Notes: generated by a model not told the origin, from the sequence alone. 64,000 nucleotides of DNA from Bordetella sp. LUAb4 (GCF_021325795.1 NZ_JAHPZX010000001.1:186001-250000); one strand, 5' to 3'; shown: positions 47,961 through 57,320, counted from the first letter of the stretch. Made by a program: numbers and translations.

Positions 47961-48287
47961 TGCCTTTCTGGTAACGCGATTGCCCCAGGCAGCGCGCTGT
48001 TTACGTCAATCTTGCGCTCCGCAGGCAATGCAGACACCAAAGGCTGGCTGCGCCGAAAGCACGAAAGAGAACCATCCAAGGAGGATCTCCGAACACTTCG
48101 CCTATTTCAAAAATTCCACTCTAGATGGAACGGCATCAGTACCGGAGGCGACAAAGAGGTTCCGCAGCCAGACCTTTCCAATCGGAGCTGTGACGCCCTC
48201 CACCCGGAACGACCCATATTCCTACATCGGTGTATGAACAGGCTGACATGCGCAAAGTACTCACATAATCCCAAATGGAGCCGCGCC
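47961..48287. other. Intergenic region upstream of the antitoxin-like gene
   Basis: These 327 bases contain a long open frame continuous with the antitoxin frame but with no family features and a coding bias unlike its neighbours. I see no certain gene. Confidence 0.4.
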
Positions 48288-48641
48288 TTGCCATTTACCA
48301 AGATAGTTCAGTGCGGGGACTCCCAGACCGTCCGCATCCCCGCGGAACTTGCATACGACAAAACGGATGTTGAACTCGAAATAGAGCGAATTGGGGCCGA
48401 AATCCGCATTCGGCCGGCCCAGCGTTCACTTGCCGAAGTACCGAACGTATTGGCACGGTTCTCACCTGATTTCATGAGCGGCGGGCGAGGCGGCCAGGAA
48501 CAGGCAAAGCGGGCCGCGACTGACGACCCGGCGCTCGTTACCGTTCGCGGCAGACCCGCCTATGTGCTTTTGAGCATCCGCAAAAATCTAAACCTGCAGA
48601 GCGAACAGGATTCCGACGAAAATTCTGAAACGACGCTGTGA
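48288..48641 (+). CDS. VapB-like antitoxin with Phd-like C-terminal tail, orphan
   Basis: The first ~75 residues match VapB/VagC-type SpoVT-AbrB antitoxins (FTKIVQCGDSQTVRIPAEL, then ELEIERIGAEIRIRP and a helix ending FSPDFMSG). The remainder includes VTVRGRPAYVLLSI, which resembles the core strand of Phd/YefM antitoxins. I start at a TTG (48288) because TGGAG lies seven bases upstream; an ATG at 48234 is possible. No toxin gene follows: a tRNA gene comes next. It is either an orphan or regulates in trans. Confidence 0.6.
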   Translation: MPFTKIVQCGDSQTVRIPAELAYDKTDVELEIERIGAEIRIRPAQRSLAEVPNVLARFSPDFMSGGRGGQEQAKRAATDDPALVTVRGRPAYVLLSIRKNLNLQSEQDSDENSETTL

Positions 48642-48718
48642 GCAGCCGCCAGTGTGCCCTCGATGTTAGAATCTTGATCCTTTCCGGCGTAGCCCTCGCT
48701 GCGCCCGCTGCTCAGCGA

Positions 48719-48793
48719 CTCGCCGTAGTTAAACGGATATAACCGGCCCCTCCTAAGGGTCAATTGGTGGTTCGATTCCACCCGGCGAGGCCA
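48719..48793 (+). tRNA. tRNA-Arg (anticodon CCT)
   Basis: CTCGCCG (48719-48725) pairs with CGGCGAG before a G discriminator and an encoded CCA (48791-48793). The D arm is GTTA/TAAC. The anticodon stem is GGCCC/GGGTC with loop CTCCTAA, giving anticodon CCT. The T arm is GGTGG-TTCGATT-CCACC. All arms fold cleanly over 75 bases. Confidence 0.93.
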
Positions 48794-48814
48794 AGCTCCC
48801 TTCCCCCGCAGTCC

Positions 48815-49381
48815 CTACCGCTTGGTCAACGCGATCAGGTACGAACACGGTTTATCGCTGGGATTCGCGAACGTACATGCGGCCGGGCGGCCTAGTTCCA
48901 GGCAATCGCCTACCTGCAAAGTGTGCGTGTCCGGGCCTTCCTGGAAAACCAGGACGCCTTCAAGGACCCACATCAATTGGTGCTGGAAGGTGAACGCATC
49001 CGGGGGATAGGACACCCGCGCATTCGGGGGCAGGTCGATACGCAATAGTTCGGTTACGCCGCCATTGGAGGGCGACACGGTGCGCCGCACGTAGCCGGTT
49101 TCGGGATCCACCCATACCCGCTGGTCCTCGTGCCGCGACAGCCGGCCATTGGCCTCCTCCGCCATCGCCAGCAGCGCCGATAACTGCAGGCCGAAGGCGC
49201 CCGACAGGCGCCCCAGAATGGTGGCCGTGGGGCTGGTCTCCCCCCGCTCGATCTTGCTGATCATGGCCTTGGACACGCCAGAACGCTCCGCCAGCTCCGC
49301 CAACGACCACTTGCGCGCATCACGCTCTTGTTTGACGTGCTGGGCAATGGCCGCGGAGGGATCGTGGAAGGTGGGACTCAT
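48815..49381 (-). CDS. XRE-family regulator with C-terminal cupin
   Basis: The 188-residue regulator has an N-terminal helix-turn-helix (WSLAELAERSGVSKAMISKIERGETSPT, about 25-55) and a C-terminal cupin (about 110-185: HQLMWVLEGVLVFQEGPDTHTLQVGDCL) that could bind a small ligand. It is divergent from the monooxygenase cluster 443 bases away and is the best candidate for its regulator. Confidence 0.88.
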   Translation of the reverse strand: MSPTFHDPSAAIAQHVKQERDARKWSLAELAERSGVSKAMISKIERGETSPTATILGRLSGAFGLQLSALLAMAEEANGRLSRHEDQRVWVDPETGYVRRTVSPSNGGVTELLRIDLPPNARVSYPPDAFTFQHQLMWVLEGVLVFQEGPDTHTLQVGDCLELGRPAACTFANPSDKPCSYLIALTKR

Positions 49382-49824
49382 GATGGACGCGCCTTGGCGA
49401 TGGAGCGGGGCCGAGATGGCTGGACCTGGATCGCCTGGCTCTGGACAGGGGCCACGATTATACGTTCGGGACAGTTCGCGTTATGAACCGCTGCCCCATC
49501 TCCCATCTCCCACTTTCCATCCCCGACCTCCCGTCCAGTCGCCCAACGCGCACGCCCTGATAACGTCAGCCCCGCCCGCCCGGCGCTGGCGCGCCGCTAC
49601 GCGGATCTGCCAGTCTTCCTGCGCCAGAGCATCTCCCAGGAGTGGAACGTGGATCGTTAGGTCGATGCCGAAATGGAGACTGAGGCCCCATCAGGACAAA
49701 CCCGAAGCATAGCGAAAACGTCTTGTATCCGATTCATATCGTCCACTATATTGGACACACCATTTGATCCAGATCAAATCTGGTTCGAAAACAAGTCCAA
49801 CGACCTATCAAAAACGGAATCGAG
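49382..49824. other. Divergent intergenic region upstream of the monooxygenase cluster
   Basis: This region holds two inverted repeats (see the operator-like entry) and, at about 49530-49660, an open frame ending ALARRYADLPVFLRQSIS...NVDR-stop that looks like the 3' remnant of a lost gene. The remnant is only suggestive. Confidence 0.4.
49741..49779. promoter_or_regulatory. Operator-like inverted repeats before the monooxygenase gene
   Basis: GTCCA (49741-49745) and TGGAC (49752-49756) form one dyad. ATTTGATC-CA-GATCAAAT (49762-49779) forms a second, perfect one. They lie 46-84 bases before the ATG, where a repressor or activator such as the divergent XRE protein could bind. Confidence 0.5.
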
Positions 49825-51186
49825 ATGGCGCGCGAAATTCGGATCAATGCGTTCGACATGAATTGCATCGGGCATATCCAGCAAGGCCTGTGGACGCACC
49901 CGCGCGATCAGTCGACCCGATATACCGACATCCATTACTGGACCCGACTGGCGCAGAAACTGGAAGCCGGCCTGTTCGACGGCATTTTCTTCGCCGACGT
50001 GCTGGGCGCCTACGACGTCTACGGCGGCAACACCGACGCCACGCTCAAGGGCGCCGTGCAGTTGCCGGTGAACGACCCCTCCCTGCTGATCCCCGCCATG
50101 GCCGCCGCCACCCGCCACCTGGGCTTCGGCGTGACCTGCAACCTCACCTACGAACCGCCCTTCTCGTTCGCCCGCCGCATGTCCACGCTGGATCACCTGA
50201 GCGGCGGGCGCATCGGCTGGAACATCGTCACCGGCTACCTGGACAGCGCCGCGCGCGCCACCGGCCTGACGGGACAGATGGCCCACGACGACCGCTACGA
50301 CCTGGCCGACGAATACATGTCCCTGGTCTACAAGCTGTGGGAAGGCTGCTGGGAAGACGGCGCCGTGGTCAATGACCGCGCGCATCGCATCTACGCGGAT
50401 CCCGCCAAAGTCCACCGCGTGCACCACGACGGCCGCCAATACAAGGTGGATGCCCTGCACTTGTCCGAACCCTCGCCCCAACGTACCCCCATCCTGTACC
50501 AGGCCGGCGCATCCACCCGTGGCCGCCAATTCGCGGCCATGCACGCCGAATGCGTGTTCGTGAACGGCCAGAGCATGAGCGGCGTGCGCGCCATCGTCGA
50601 CGACATCCGCGGGCTGGCGGTAAAACAGGGCCGCCAGGCCAGCGACCTCAGCGTGTTCCTGGGCGCCACCGTCATCACCGGCAAGACCGAAGCCGAGGCC
50701 CGCGAAAAGTTCGAGGACTATAAGCAATACGTGGATATCGAAGCCGCGCTGGCGCACGCTTCAGCATCCATGGGCATAGACTTCGCCAAGTACGAGATGG
50801 ACGAACCCATCCAGACCGGCCAAAGCCAGGCCATCGTGTCCAACGTCGAAGCCATGACGCGCACCGCCGGCCCCACCTGGACCAAGCGCAAGCTCATCGA
50901 CCAATTGGTGCTGGGCAGCCGCCAGGCCCCGTTGGTAGGCTCCGCCGAACAAGTGGCCGACACCTTGATCGCATGGACGGAGCAGGCCGATGTGGACGGC
51001 TTCAATCTCTCCCGCACCGTCACGCCCGAATGCTTCGAGGATTTCATCGACCTGGTGGTGCCCATCCTGCAGGAACGCGGCGCCTACAAAACCGCCTATC
51101 GCGAAGGTGTCTATCGCGAAAAGCTTTTCGGCCACGCCCACTTACCGGATACGCACCAGGCCGCGCGCTATCGCGCTCACGCGTAA
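49825..51186 (+). CDS. FMN-dependent monooxygenase (NtaA/SnaA/DszA family)
   Basis: This 453-residue LLM-class oxidoreductase uses reduced FMN from a partner reductase and O2. The barrel start AREIRINAFDMNCIGHIQQGLW and GLFDGIFFADVLGAYDVYGG match the NtaA/DszA branch; FARRMSTLDHLSGGRIGWNIVTGYLDSAARATG is the characteristic insertion region. It is followed by its likely reductase, a transporter and an aldehyde dehydrogenase, so it probably cleaves a C-N or C-S bond in an imported compound. Confidence 0.9.
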   Translation: MAREIRINAFDMNCIGHIQQGLWTHPRDQSTRYTDIHYWTRLAQKLEAGLFDGIFFADVLGAYDVYGGNTDATLKGAVQLPVNDPSLLIPAMAAATRHLGFGVTCNLTYEPPFSFARRMSTLDHLSGGRIGWNIVTGYLDSAARATGLTGQMAHDDRYDLADEYMSLVYKLWEGCWEDGAVVNDRAHRIYADPAKVHRVHHDGRQYKVDALHLSEPSPQRTPILYQAGASTRGRQFAAMHAECVFVNGQSMSGVRAIVDDIRGLAVKQGRQASDLSVFLGATVITGKTEAEAREKFEDYKQYVDIEAALAHASASMGIDFAKYEMDEPIQTGQSQAIVSNVEAMTRTAGPTWTKRKLIDQLVLGSRQAPLVGSAEQVADTLIAWTEQADVDGFNLSRTVTPECFEDFIDLVVPILQERGAYKTAYREGVYREKLFGHAHLPDTHQAARYRAHA

Positions 51187-51230
51187 GCCGCCACGCGGGC
51201 CCCGCCGCTGACTGTACGGACGACACTGAA

Positions 51231-51734
51231 ATGATCGACAAGACTGCTTATCGCGATGCCATGGCCAGGTTGGGCGCGGCCGTCAACGTAATTACCAGCG
51301 ACGGTCCCGCCGGGCGCTGCGGCTGCACCGCCTCCGCGGTGTGCGGTGTGACCGACCAGCCGCCCATGCTGCTGGTATGCATCAACCGCAGCAGCCGCAA
51401 CAACACCGCCTTCAAGGAAAACGCCCGCCTGTGCGTCAACGTGCTGGACGCCAGCCAACAGGCCCTGGCCCTGCGCTTCGCGTCCAAGGACATGGAAGTC
51501 GACGAGCGCTTTTCCGCGGGCGATTGGGGCGTGCTGGAAACCGGCTCGCCGGTGCTGCGCGGCGCGGCGGTATCGCTGGACTGCGACATCACCTTCACCG
51601 CCGAAGTCGGCACGCACACGGTGTTCTATTGCGCCGTGCGCGGCGCCACCAGCCTGGAAAACAGCGAAGCGCTGATCTATTTCGACCGCGGCTTCCACCG
51701 GGTCGGCCGTGTCACGCACGCTGTCGGCGCCTGA
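51231..51734 (+). CDS. Flavin reductase (HpaC/NtaB type)
   Basis: The 167-residue split-barrel enzyme makes free FMNH2 for the upstream monooxygenase. MARLGAAVNVITSDGPAGRCGCTASAVCGVTDQPPMLLVCINRSS is the flavin-binding first half, and RGFHRVGR the late NAD(P)H segment. It starts 44 bases after the monooxygenase, and four bases separate its stop from the transporter's ATG. Confidence 0.9.
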   Translation: MIDKTAYRDAMARLGAAVNVITSDGPAGRCGCTASAVCGVTDQPPMLLVCINRSSRNNTAFKENARLCVNVLDASQQALALRFASKDMEVDERFSAGDWGVLETGSPVLRGAAVSLDCDITFTAEVGTHTVFYCAVRGATSLENSEALIYFDRGFHRVGRVTHAVGA

Positions 51735-51738
51735 ACCC

Positions 51739-52983
51739 ATGCCCAGCGCCAGCCATCCCGCGCAAGCGGCCCGCCCGCCGGGCGCCGGCAAGGCCGCGTC
51801 GCTCGTGATCCTGCTGTTCTGCCAGGTCTGCGCCATGTCGGTCTGGTTCGCGTCCGCCGCCGCCGTGGCGACGATCAAGCAGACGGTCACGCTGACGTCC
51901 TGGCAAGAAGCCCTGCTGACCAGTTCGGTGCAGGCAGGCTTCGTCGCGGGCACCATCATCAGCGCGCTGCTGGGACTGGCGGACCGCTTCGATCCGCGGC
52001 GCCTGTTCATGATTTCGGCCTGGGTGGCAGCGGGGGCCACTTTGCTGCTGGTCGTGTGCCCGCCCGCCGGCGCCCCGGTATACGTATTGCGATTCCTGAC
52101 GGGCATGTGCATGGCCGGTGTCTATCCCGTGGGGATGCGCCTGGCGGCGACCTGGGCCAACCGCGACCTGGGCCTGCTGATCGGCCTGTTGGTGGGCGCG
52201 CTGACGCTGGGCTCGGCCAGCCCGCATCTGCTGGCGGCGTTCGGCGGCATGCAATGGACATCGGTCTACCTGGCCGCCGGCGCGCTGGCCGCCGTGGCCG
52301 GCCTGGCCATCAATGCCTGCGGCGTGGGGCCGGCCATGACGCGCGCCGTGCGCTTGAACCCGGCAGCGGTGGCGCAGGCCTGGCGCCAACGGCCGCTGCG
52401 CCTGGCCAACCTGGGCTACCTGGGACATATGTGGGAGCTCTACGCCATGTGGGCGTGGCTGGCGGTATTCCTGCAATTCAGTTTCGAAGCCAGCGGCGCG
52501 GCCGAGCCGCGCCTGGCCGCCGAACGCATCACCTTCATCGCGATCGGCGCGGGCGCCATCGGTGCCTGGGCGGGCGGCTGGTTGGCCGACCGCTACGGCC
52601 GCACGGCGGTAACCACCATCGCCATGCTGATCAGCGCATCGTGCGCCGCGACCATAGGCTGGACCGCCGGCGCGCCGATGGCCGTGGTGGCGACGATCGC
52701 CGTGGTGTGGGGGATTTCCGCCATCGCCGATTCGGCGCAGTTCTCGGCAAGCATCGCCGAACTGGGCGCGCCGGACAGCATCGGCACCTTGCTCACCGCG
52801 CAGACCTGCGCGGGCTTTCTGCTTACCTTGGTCAGTATCCATCTGGTGCCGCCCGTGCAGGCGGCGCTTGGATGGCCCGGCGCGTTCGGGATGCTGGCCA
52901 TCGGACCGGCCATCGGTTGCGTGATGATGCTGCGCCTGCGTGGCGATCCGGCATCGCTGCGCATGGCCAACGGACGTCGATGA
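51739..52983 (+). CDS. Major facilitator superfamily transporter
   Basis: This 414-residue membrane protein has about 12 helices. The MFS loop-2/3 motif reads GLADRFDPRRLF and the C-terminal repeat GGWLADRYGRTAV. Substrate unknown, but its place between flavin reductase and aldehyde dehydrogenase suggests import of the substrate or export of a product of that pathway. The stop overlaps the possible ATG (52980) of the next gene. Confidence 0.88.
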   Translation: MPSASHPAQAARPPGAGKAASLVILLFCQVCAMSVWFASAAAVATIKQTVTLTSWQEALLTSSVQAGFVAGTIISALLGLADRFDPRRLFMISAWVAAGATLLLVVCPPAGAPVYVLRFLTGMCMAGVYPVGMRLAATWANRDLGLLIGLLVGALTLGSASPHLLAAFGGMQWTSVYLAAGALAAVAGLAINACGVGPAMTRAVRLNPAAVAQAWRQRPLRLANLGYLGHMWELYAMWAWLAVFLQFSFEASGAAEPRLAAERITFIAIGAGAIGAWAGGWLADRYGRTAVTTIAMLISASCAATIGWTAGAPMAVVATIAVVWGISAIADSAQFSASIAELGAPDSIGTLLTAQTCAGFLLTLVSIHLVPPVQAALGWPGAFGMLAIGPAIGCVMMLRLRGDPASLRMANGRR

Positions 52984-53024
52984 TCCCGGCCGCACAGGCC
53001 ATTTGCAACGCAATCCAGGAAATC

Positions 53025-54452
53025 ATGAACAGCTATCCCCCCATCCGGATGCTGATCGACGGCGCGTGGATAGAAGCGCCCGGCCAGCCTGTCATCAATC
53101 CGGCCTCCGGCCTGGCTATCGGCACGGTGCCCCATGCACAAGCGCATCATCTGGATGCCGCACTAGCCGCCGCGGCCAAGGGCTTCGCTACGTGGCGCCG
53201 TACCGCCCCGGCCGAGCGCGCCCGCGTCATGCTGCGCGCCGTGGCGCTGGTGCGCGAACGCGTGGAAGAAATCGCCCACGACATCACGCTGGAACAGGGC
53301 AAGCCGCTGGCGCAGTCGCGCGCGGAAATCTTGCGCGGCTGCGATCTGATCGAATGGGACGCCACGGAAGCGCGCCGCCTGTACGGACGGATCGTGCCCG
53401 CCGAACCCGGCATGCGCCATACGGTGATACGCGAGCCCGTGGGCGTGGTGGCGGCGTTCACGCCGTGGAATTTTCCGCTCAGCTCGCCAGCCCGCAAAGT
53501 GGGGGGAGCCCTGGCGGCGGGTTGCGCCATTATTCTCAAGGCGTCGGAGGAAACGCCCGCCGGCGCGATGCATCTGGCCCAGGCTTTCCTGGACGCCGGC
53601 TTGCCGCCAGGCGCGTTCAATCTGGTGTTCGGCGATCCCGCCTTCATTTCCCAGCACCTGATCACCCATCCCGTGATCCGCCTGGTCACGTTCACCGGAT
53701 CGACAGCCGTGGGCAAGCACCTGGCCGCCTTGGCAGGCGCCCATATGAAACCGGTCATCATGGAGCTGGGCGGCCATGCGCCCGTCATCATTTGCGAAGA
53801 CGCCGACCCGCGCGCCGCCGCCTTGGCCAGCGTCAAGGCCAAGCTCAATAATGCTGGCCAGGTCTGCGTGGCGCCCACGCGCTTCTTCGTGCATGCCGCC
53901 ATCCACGATGAATTCGTGGCGGCTTTCGGCGAACTGGGGGCAAACGTGAAGCTGGGCGACGGCATGGCGGCCGATAGCGACATCGGTCCGGTCGCCAACG
54001 CGCGCCGTCTGCACAGCCTGAAGCAGTTGACCGACGACGCGGTGTCCAAGGGCGCGCGCCTGCTGTGCGGCGGCGCGCCTCGCGACGGCCACGGCTTCTA
54101 CTTCCCCTTCACCATCCTGGCGGATGTGCCGGCGCATGCGCTGGCCATGCACGAGGAACCTTTCGGTCCCTTGTGCCTGGTCACCCGCGTGCATTCGCTG
54201 GACGAGGCCATCGCCCAGGCCAACAGCCTGCCGTTCGGCCTGGCGGGTTACGCCTTCACCGAATCGGCCCGCAACGCGCGGCGCCTCGGCGATGAACTGG
54301 AAGTCGGCAACCTGGCCATCAATCACTTCGTCTCCGCCGTGTCGGAAACGCCGTTCGGCGGCGTCAAGGACAGCGGCTATGGCCGAGAGGGAGGCACGGA
54401 AGGCCTGGAGTGCTACACGCATGCGAAAAGCATATCCCACCTGACCGCCTAG
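53025..54452 (+). CDS. NAD(P)-dependent aldehyde dehydrogenase (succinate-semialdehyde type)
   Basis: The product is 475 residues from the ATG behind AGGAA; an upstream ATG (52980) in frame overlaps the transporter stop and would add 15 residues. FTPWNFPLSSPARK binds cofactor, FTGSTAVGKH is the Rossmann loop, the general-base Glu lies in IMELGGHAP and the nucleophilic Cys in NNAGQVCVAPTR. It could oxidise the aldehyde released by the monooxygenase. Confidence 0.93.
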   Translation: MNSYPPIRMLIDGAWIEAPGQPVINPASGLAIGTVPHAQAHHLDAALAAAAKGFATWRRTAPAERARVMLRAVALVRERVEEIAHDITLEQGKPLAQSRAEILRGCDLIEWDATEARRLYGRIVPAEPGMRHTVIREPVGVVAAFTPWNFPLSSPARKVGGALAAGCAIILKASEETPAGAMHLAQAFLDAGLPPGAFNLVFGDPAFISQHLITHPVIRLVTFTGSTAVGKHLAALAGAHMKPVIMELGGHAPVIICEDADPRAAALASVKAKLNNAGQVCVAPTRFFVHAAIHDEFVAAFGELGANVKLGDGMAADSDIGPVANARRLHSLKQLTDDAVSKGARLLCGGAPRDGHGFYFPFTILADVPAHALAMHEEPFGPLCLVTRVHSLDEAIAQANSLPFGLAGYAFTESARNARRLGDELEVGNLAINHFVSAVSETPFGGVKDSGYGREGGTEGLECYTHAKSISHLTA

Positions 54453-54501
54453 GAATCCGGCAGGCGAACACGACCAACGCGCGTATACGCGGACGAATGT
54501 T

Positions 54502-54549
54502 TGAAGGTATGGGTGTTTGAAGGTATGGGTGTGTGAAGGTACGGATATA
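54502..54549. repeat. Imperfect 16-bp tandem repeat before metN
   Basis: The unit TGAAGGTATGGGTGTT is present in about two and a half copies, followed by related GTACG-rich sequence to about 54572. It lies between the aldehyde dehydrogenase and metN. Confidence 0.75.
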
Positions 54550-54632
54550 CGAACGTACCCACGTACGAATGCAAAGAAGATCGGCCTGCGCAAGATGGGC
54601 ACGGCGCAAACAATGCACATGGGGAAAGAATA

Positions 54633-55658
54633 ATGATCGAGCTTCGAGCCATACAAAAGAGCTACCAGGTGGCTGGAGCGGCTGTCGTGGCACTGAAGGA
54701 AATCGACCTGACCATCGAGTCGGGCGAGATATTCGGCATCATCGGCCATTCCGGTGCGGGCAAGTCGACCTTGCTGCGCATGTTGAATCTGTTGGAACGT
54801 CCCACCGGCGGCAGTGTGTCGGTGGGCGGTGTCGACCTGCTGGCCTTGAATGATGAAGACCTGCGCCAGTTCCGCCAGGGCGTGGGTATGATTTTCCAGC
54901 ACTTCAACCTGCTGGGATCCAAAACCGTGGGCGACAACGTGGCCTTCCCCTTGAAGATCGCCGGCAAGGCCGACAAGCCGCGGATCGACGCCCGCGTGGA
55001 CGAGCTGCTTGAACTGGTCGGCCTGCAACGCCACAAGCACAAGTATCCGCGCCAGCTATCAGGCGGCGAAAAACAACGCGTGGGCATCGCCCGCGCGCTG
55101 GCGAACCATCCACGCCTGCTGCTGTGCGACGAGGCGACCAGCGCGCTCGATCCGCAAACCACCCGGTCCATCCTGCAGCTGCTGCGCGAAATCAACGAGA
55201 AGCTGGGCTTGACCATCGTGCTGATCACGCACGAGATGGATGTGATACGGACGGTCTGCGACAAGGTGGCCGTGATCGACTCAGGCCTGATCGTCGAGCG
55301 CGGGCCCGTCAGCAAGATCTTCCTGCACCCGCAGCACCAGACCACGCGGCGCTTCGTGCAGGAAGCCGAACACTGCCCCGGCAACACGACCGGCGTGGCG
55401 CCGACACCGGCCGGCAGCCGCCACAAGACCATACGGCGATTGACGTTCATGGAGGATACGGTGCATCAGCCCATTCTCTCGCGCACCGCACGCGAGTTCG
55501 GCATCGATTTCTCCATACTCAGCGGCCGTATCGAGCAGATCAAATCCACCACCTGCGGCCAGATGACCATTGCGCTGGAAGGCGACGGCGTCCGGATCCA
55601 GGAAGCGCTGGCCAGCCTGTGCGCACTGGGTGTCACCGTCGAGGAGGCAGCGGCATGA
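54633..55658 (+). CDS. metN: Methionine ABC transporter ATPase MetN
   Basis: The 341-residue ATPase drives methionine import. Walker A is GHSGAGKSTLL, the signature LSGGEKQRVGIARAL and Walker B LLLCDEATSALD. Residues about 265-341 form the NIL regulatory domain that senses methionine (ILSRTAREFGIDFSILSGRIEQIK). It overlaps metI by 4 bases. Confidence 0.96.
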   Translation: MIELRAIQKSYQVAGAAVVALKEIDLTIESGEIFGIIGHSGAGKSTLLRMLNLLERPTGGSVSVGGVDLLALNDEDLRQFRQGVGMIFQHFNLLGSKTVGDNVAFPLKIAGKADKPRIDARVDELLELVGLQRHKHKYPRQLSGGEKQRVGIARALANHPRLLLCDEATSALDPQTTRSILQLLREINEKLGLTIVLITHEMDVIRTVCDKVAVIDSGLIVERGPVSKIFLHPQHQTTRRFVQEAEHCPGNTTGVAPTPAGSRHKTIRRLTFMEDTVHQPILSRTAREFGIDFSILSGRIEQIKSTTCGQMTIALEGDGVRIQEALASLCALGVTVEEAAA

Positions 55659-56329
55659 GCGCGTACCTGAGCGGACTATTCATCAATGTGGACTGGCTGG
55701 ACATCGGCTGGGCAACGGTCGATACGCTGTTGATGCTGGGCGGCTCGCTGCTGTTGACGCTGCTGCTGGGCCTGCCCCTGGGCGTACTGCTGTTTCTTAC
55801 CAGTCCCAGCCAGCTGCGTGCTTCGCCGCGCACCTACGGCGCCGTGTCGCTGGTGGTGAACGTGCTGCGCTCGCTGCCCTTCGTGATCCTGCTGATCGCG
55901 ATGATCCCGGTGACGGTGTTCCTGACCGGCACGTCGCTGGGCGTAATGGGCTCGATTCCGGCGCTGGTGGTGGCGGGCATTCCCTTCTTCGGACGCCTGG
56001 TCGAATCCGCACTGCGCGAAGTGGACCGCGGCATCATCGAAGCGTCGCTGGCCATGGGCTCCAACACGCGCCAGATCGTGCTCGGCGCCCTGCTGCCGGA
56101 AGCCTTGCCCGGCATTCTGGCGGCGGCCACGGTCACCGCCATCGCGCTGGTGTCGTACACCGCGCTGGCGGGCGTGGTGGGCGGCGGCGGCCTGGGCGAT
56201 CTGGCGATCCGCTACGGCTACCAGCGCTTCCAGCTGGACGTGATGTTCATCACCATCATCTTCCTGCTGGCGCTGGTGCAGATCCTGCAAAGCGTGGGCA
56301 GCCGCCTGGTCCTGCATTTCAGCCGATAA
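55655..56329 (+). CDS. metI: Methionine ABC transporter permease MetI
   Basis: The 224-residue inner-membrane permease has five or six helices and the EAA loop EASLAMGSNTRQIVLGALLPEALP. It begins in an ATGA overlap with metN and is followed 63 bases later by metQ. Together they form a complete methionine uptake system of the MetNIQ type. Confidence 0.95.
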   Translation: MSAYLSGLFINVDWLDIGWATVDTLLMLGGSLLLTLLLGLPLGVLLFLTSPSQLRASPRTYGAVSLVVNVLRSLPFVILLIAMIPVTVFLTGTSLGVMGSIPALVVAGIPFFGRLVESALREVDRGIIEASLAMGSNTRQIVLGALLPEALPGILAAATVTAIALVSYTALAGVVGGGGLGDLAIRYGYQRFQLDVMFITIIFLLALVQILQSVGSRLVLHFSR

Positions 56330-56392
56330 GCATTTCACCCGACAGTCTTACCAACCCGTTGGAACATACAACCGATAGCCGGAGAGAACGAA

Positions 56393-57166
56393 GTGAAGAA
56401 AATCATCGCACTGCTGGCCCTGACCTGCGCCTTTTCGGCACAGGCAGCCGACCGCCTGGTCGTTGGTGCCAGCCCCACGCCGCACGCCGAGATCCTGGAA
56501 AACCTGAAACCCATGCTGGCCAAGGAAGGGGTCGAACTGGACGTTCGCATCTACACCGACTACGTACAGCCCAATGTGCAACTGGCGGAAAAGCGCATCG
56601 ACGCGAATTTCTTTCAGCACAAGCCGTACATGGATGAATTCAACCGCAGCCGCGGCACCCACATCGTTGCCGTCAGCGATATTTTCGTCGCCCCCTTCGG
56701 CGCCTATTCGAGCAAGGTCAAGAACATCAAGGACCTGAAGGACGGGGCGACCGTGGCGATTCCGAATGACGCGGTCAACGGCGGCCGCGCGCTGCAATTG
56801 CTGCATCAGGCCGGTGTCATCCAGTTGTCCGACCCGAACAACACCAAATCCACGGTGAAGGACATCGCCGCCAATCCCAAGAACGTCAAGATCAAGCAGC
56901 TGGAAGCCCCCATGCTGCCCCGCGTGCTGCCCGAGGTCGACCTGGCCGTCATCAACACCACGTTCGCCCTGGAAGCCAAGCTGAACCCGACCACGGACGC
57001 CTTGTTCCTGGAAGGCGACAAGTCGTCCTTCGCCAATCTGCTGGCCGCGCGTGCCGACAATCAGGACAGCCCCGCCATGCGCAAGCTGGTCGCGGCCCTG
57101 CGTTCACCGCAAGCCGCGAAGTTCATGCAGGACCGTTTCAAGGGCAGCATCGTTCCGGTGTTCTGA
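56393..57166 (+). CDS. metQ: Methionine-binding protein MetQ
   Basis: This 257-residue periplasmic protein has a cleavable signal (about 1-18, ending AQA) rather than a lipobox, unlike E. coli MetQ. VVGASPTPHAEILE and DVRIYTDYVQPNVQLAEKRIDANFFQHKPYMDEF are diagnostic of the NlpA/MetQ family. It captures methionine, or a related compound, for MetNI. Confidence 0.94.
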   Translation: MKKIIALLALTCAFSAQAADRLVVGASPTPHAEILENLKPMLAKEGVELDVRIYTDYVQPNVQLAEKRIDANFFQHKPYMDEFNRSRGTHIVAVSDIFVAPFGAYSSKVKNIKDLKDGATVAIPNDAVNGGRALQLLHQAGVIQLSDPNNTKSTVKDIAANPKNVKIKQLEAPMLPRVLPEVDLAVINTTFALEAKLNPTTDALFLEGDKSSFANLLAARADNQDSPAMRKLVAALRSPQAAKFMQDRFKGSIVPVF

Positions 57167-57232
57167 CCCTAACCGGAATCAACCTCGCCGGAATCACCCT
57201 GCCCGGGTGTCACTCCGGCCCAACGCCTGCCG

Positions 57233-57267
57233 ACGGGCCTGGACGTTTCGACGACCAGGCCCGTTTG
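57233..57267 (+). terminator. Hairpin terminator after metQ
   Basis: ACGGGCCTGG (57233-57242) pairs perfectly with CCAGGCCCGT (57255-57264). Only a short T stretch follows, so strength is uncertain. Confidence 0.65.
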
Positions 57268-57320
57268 CCATCCATTACGCCCGTGCATCAGGCCCATGCA
57301 GGCAGCCGTAGGCAAAGCCG

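Noticed and set aside
47508-48287. Plus-strand frame extending the antitoxin gene upstream by about 260 codons
   Set aside because: The upstream part lies opposite the 311-residue gene and has no family similarity; the AbrB domain and a ribosome site define a start near 48288.
49530-49660. Possible gene remnant upstream of the monooxygenase
   Set aside because: Only about 40 codons look protein-like and I could not assign a family; it is noted in the intergenic entry but not called as a pseudogene.
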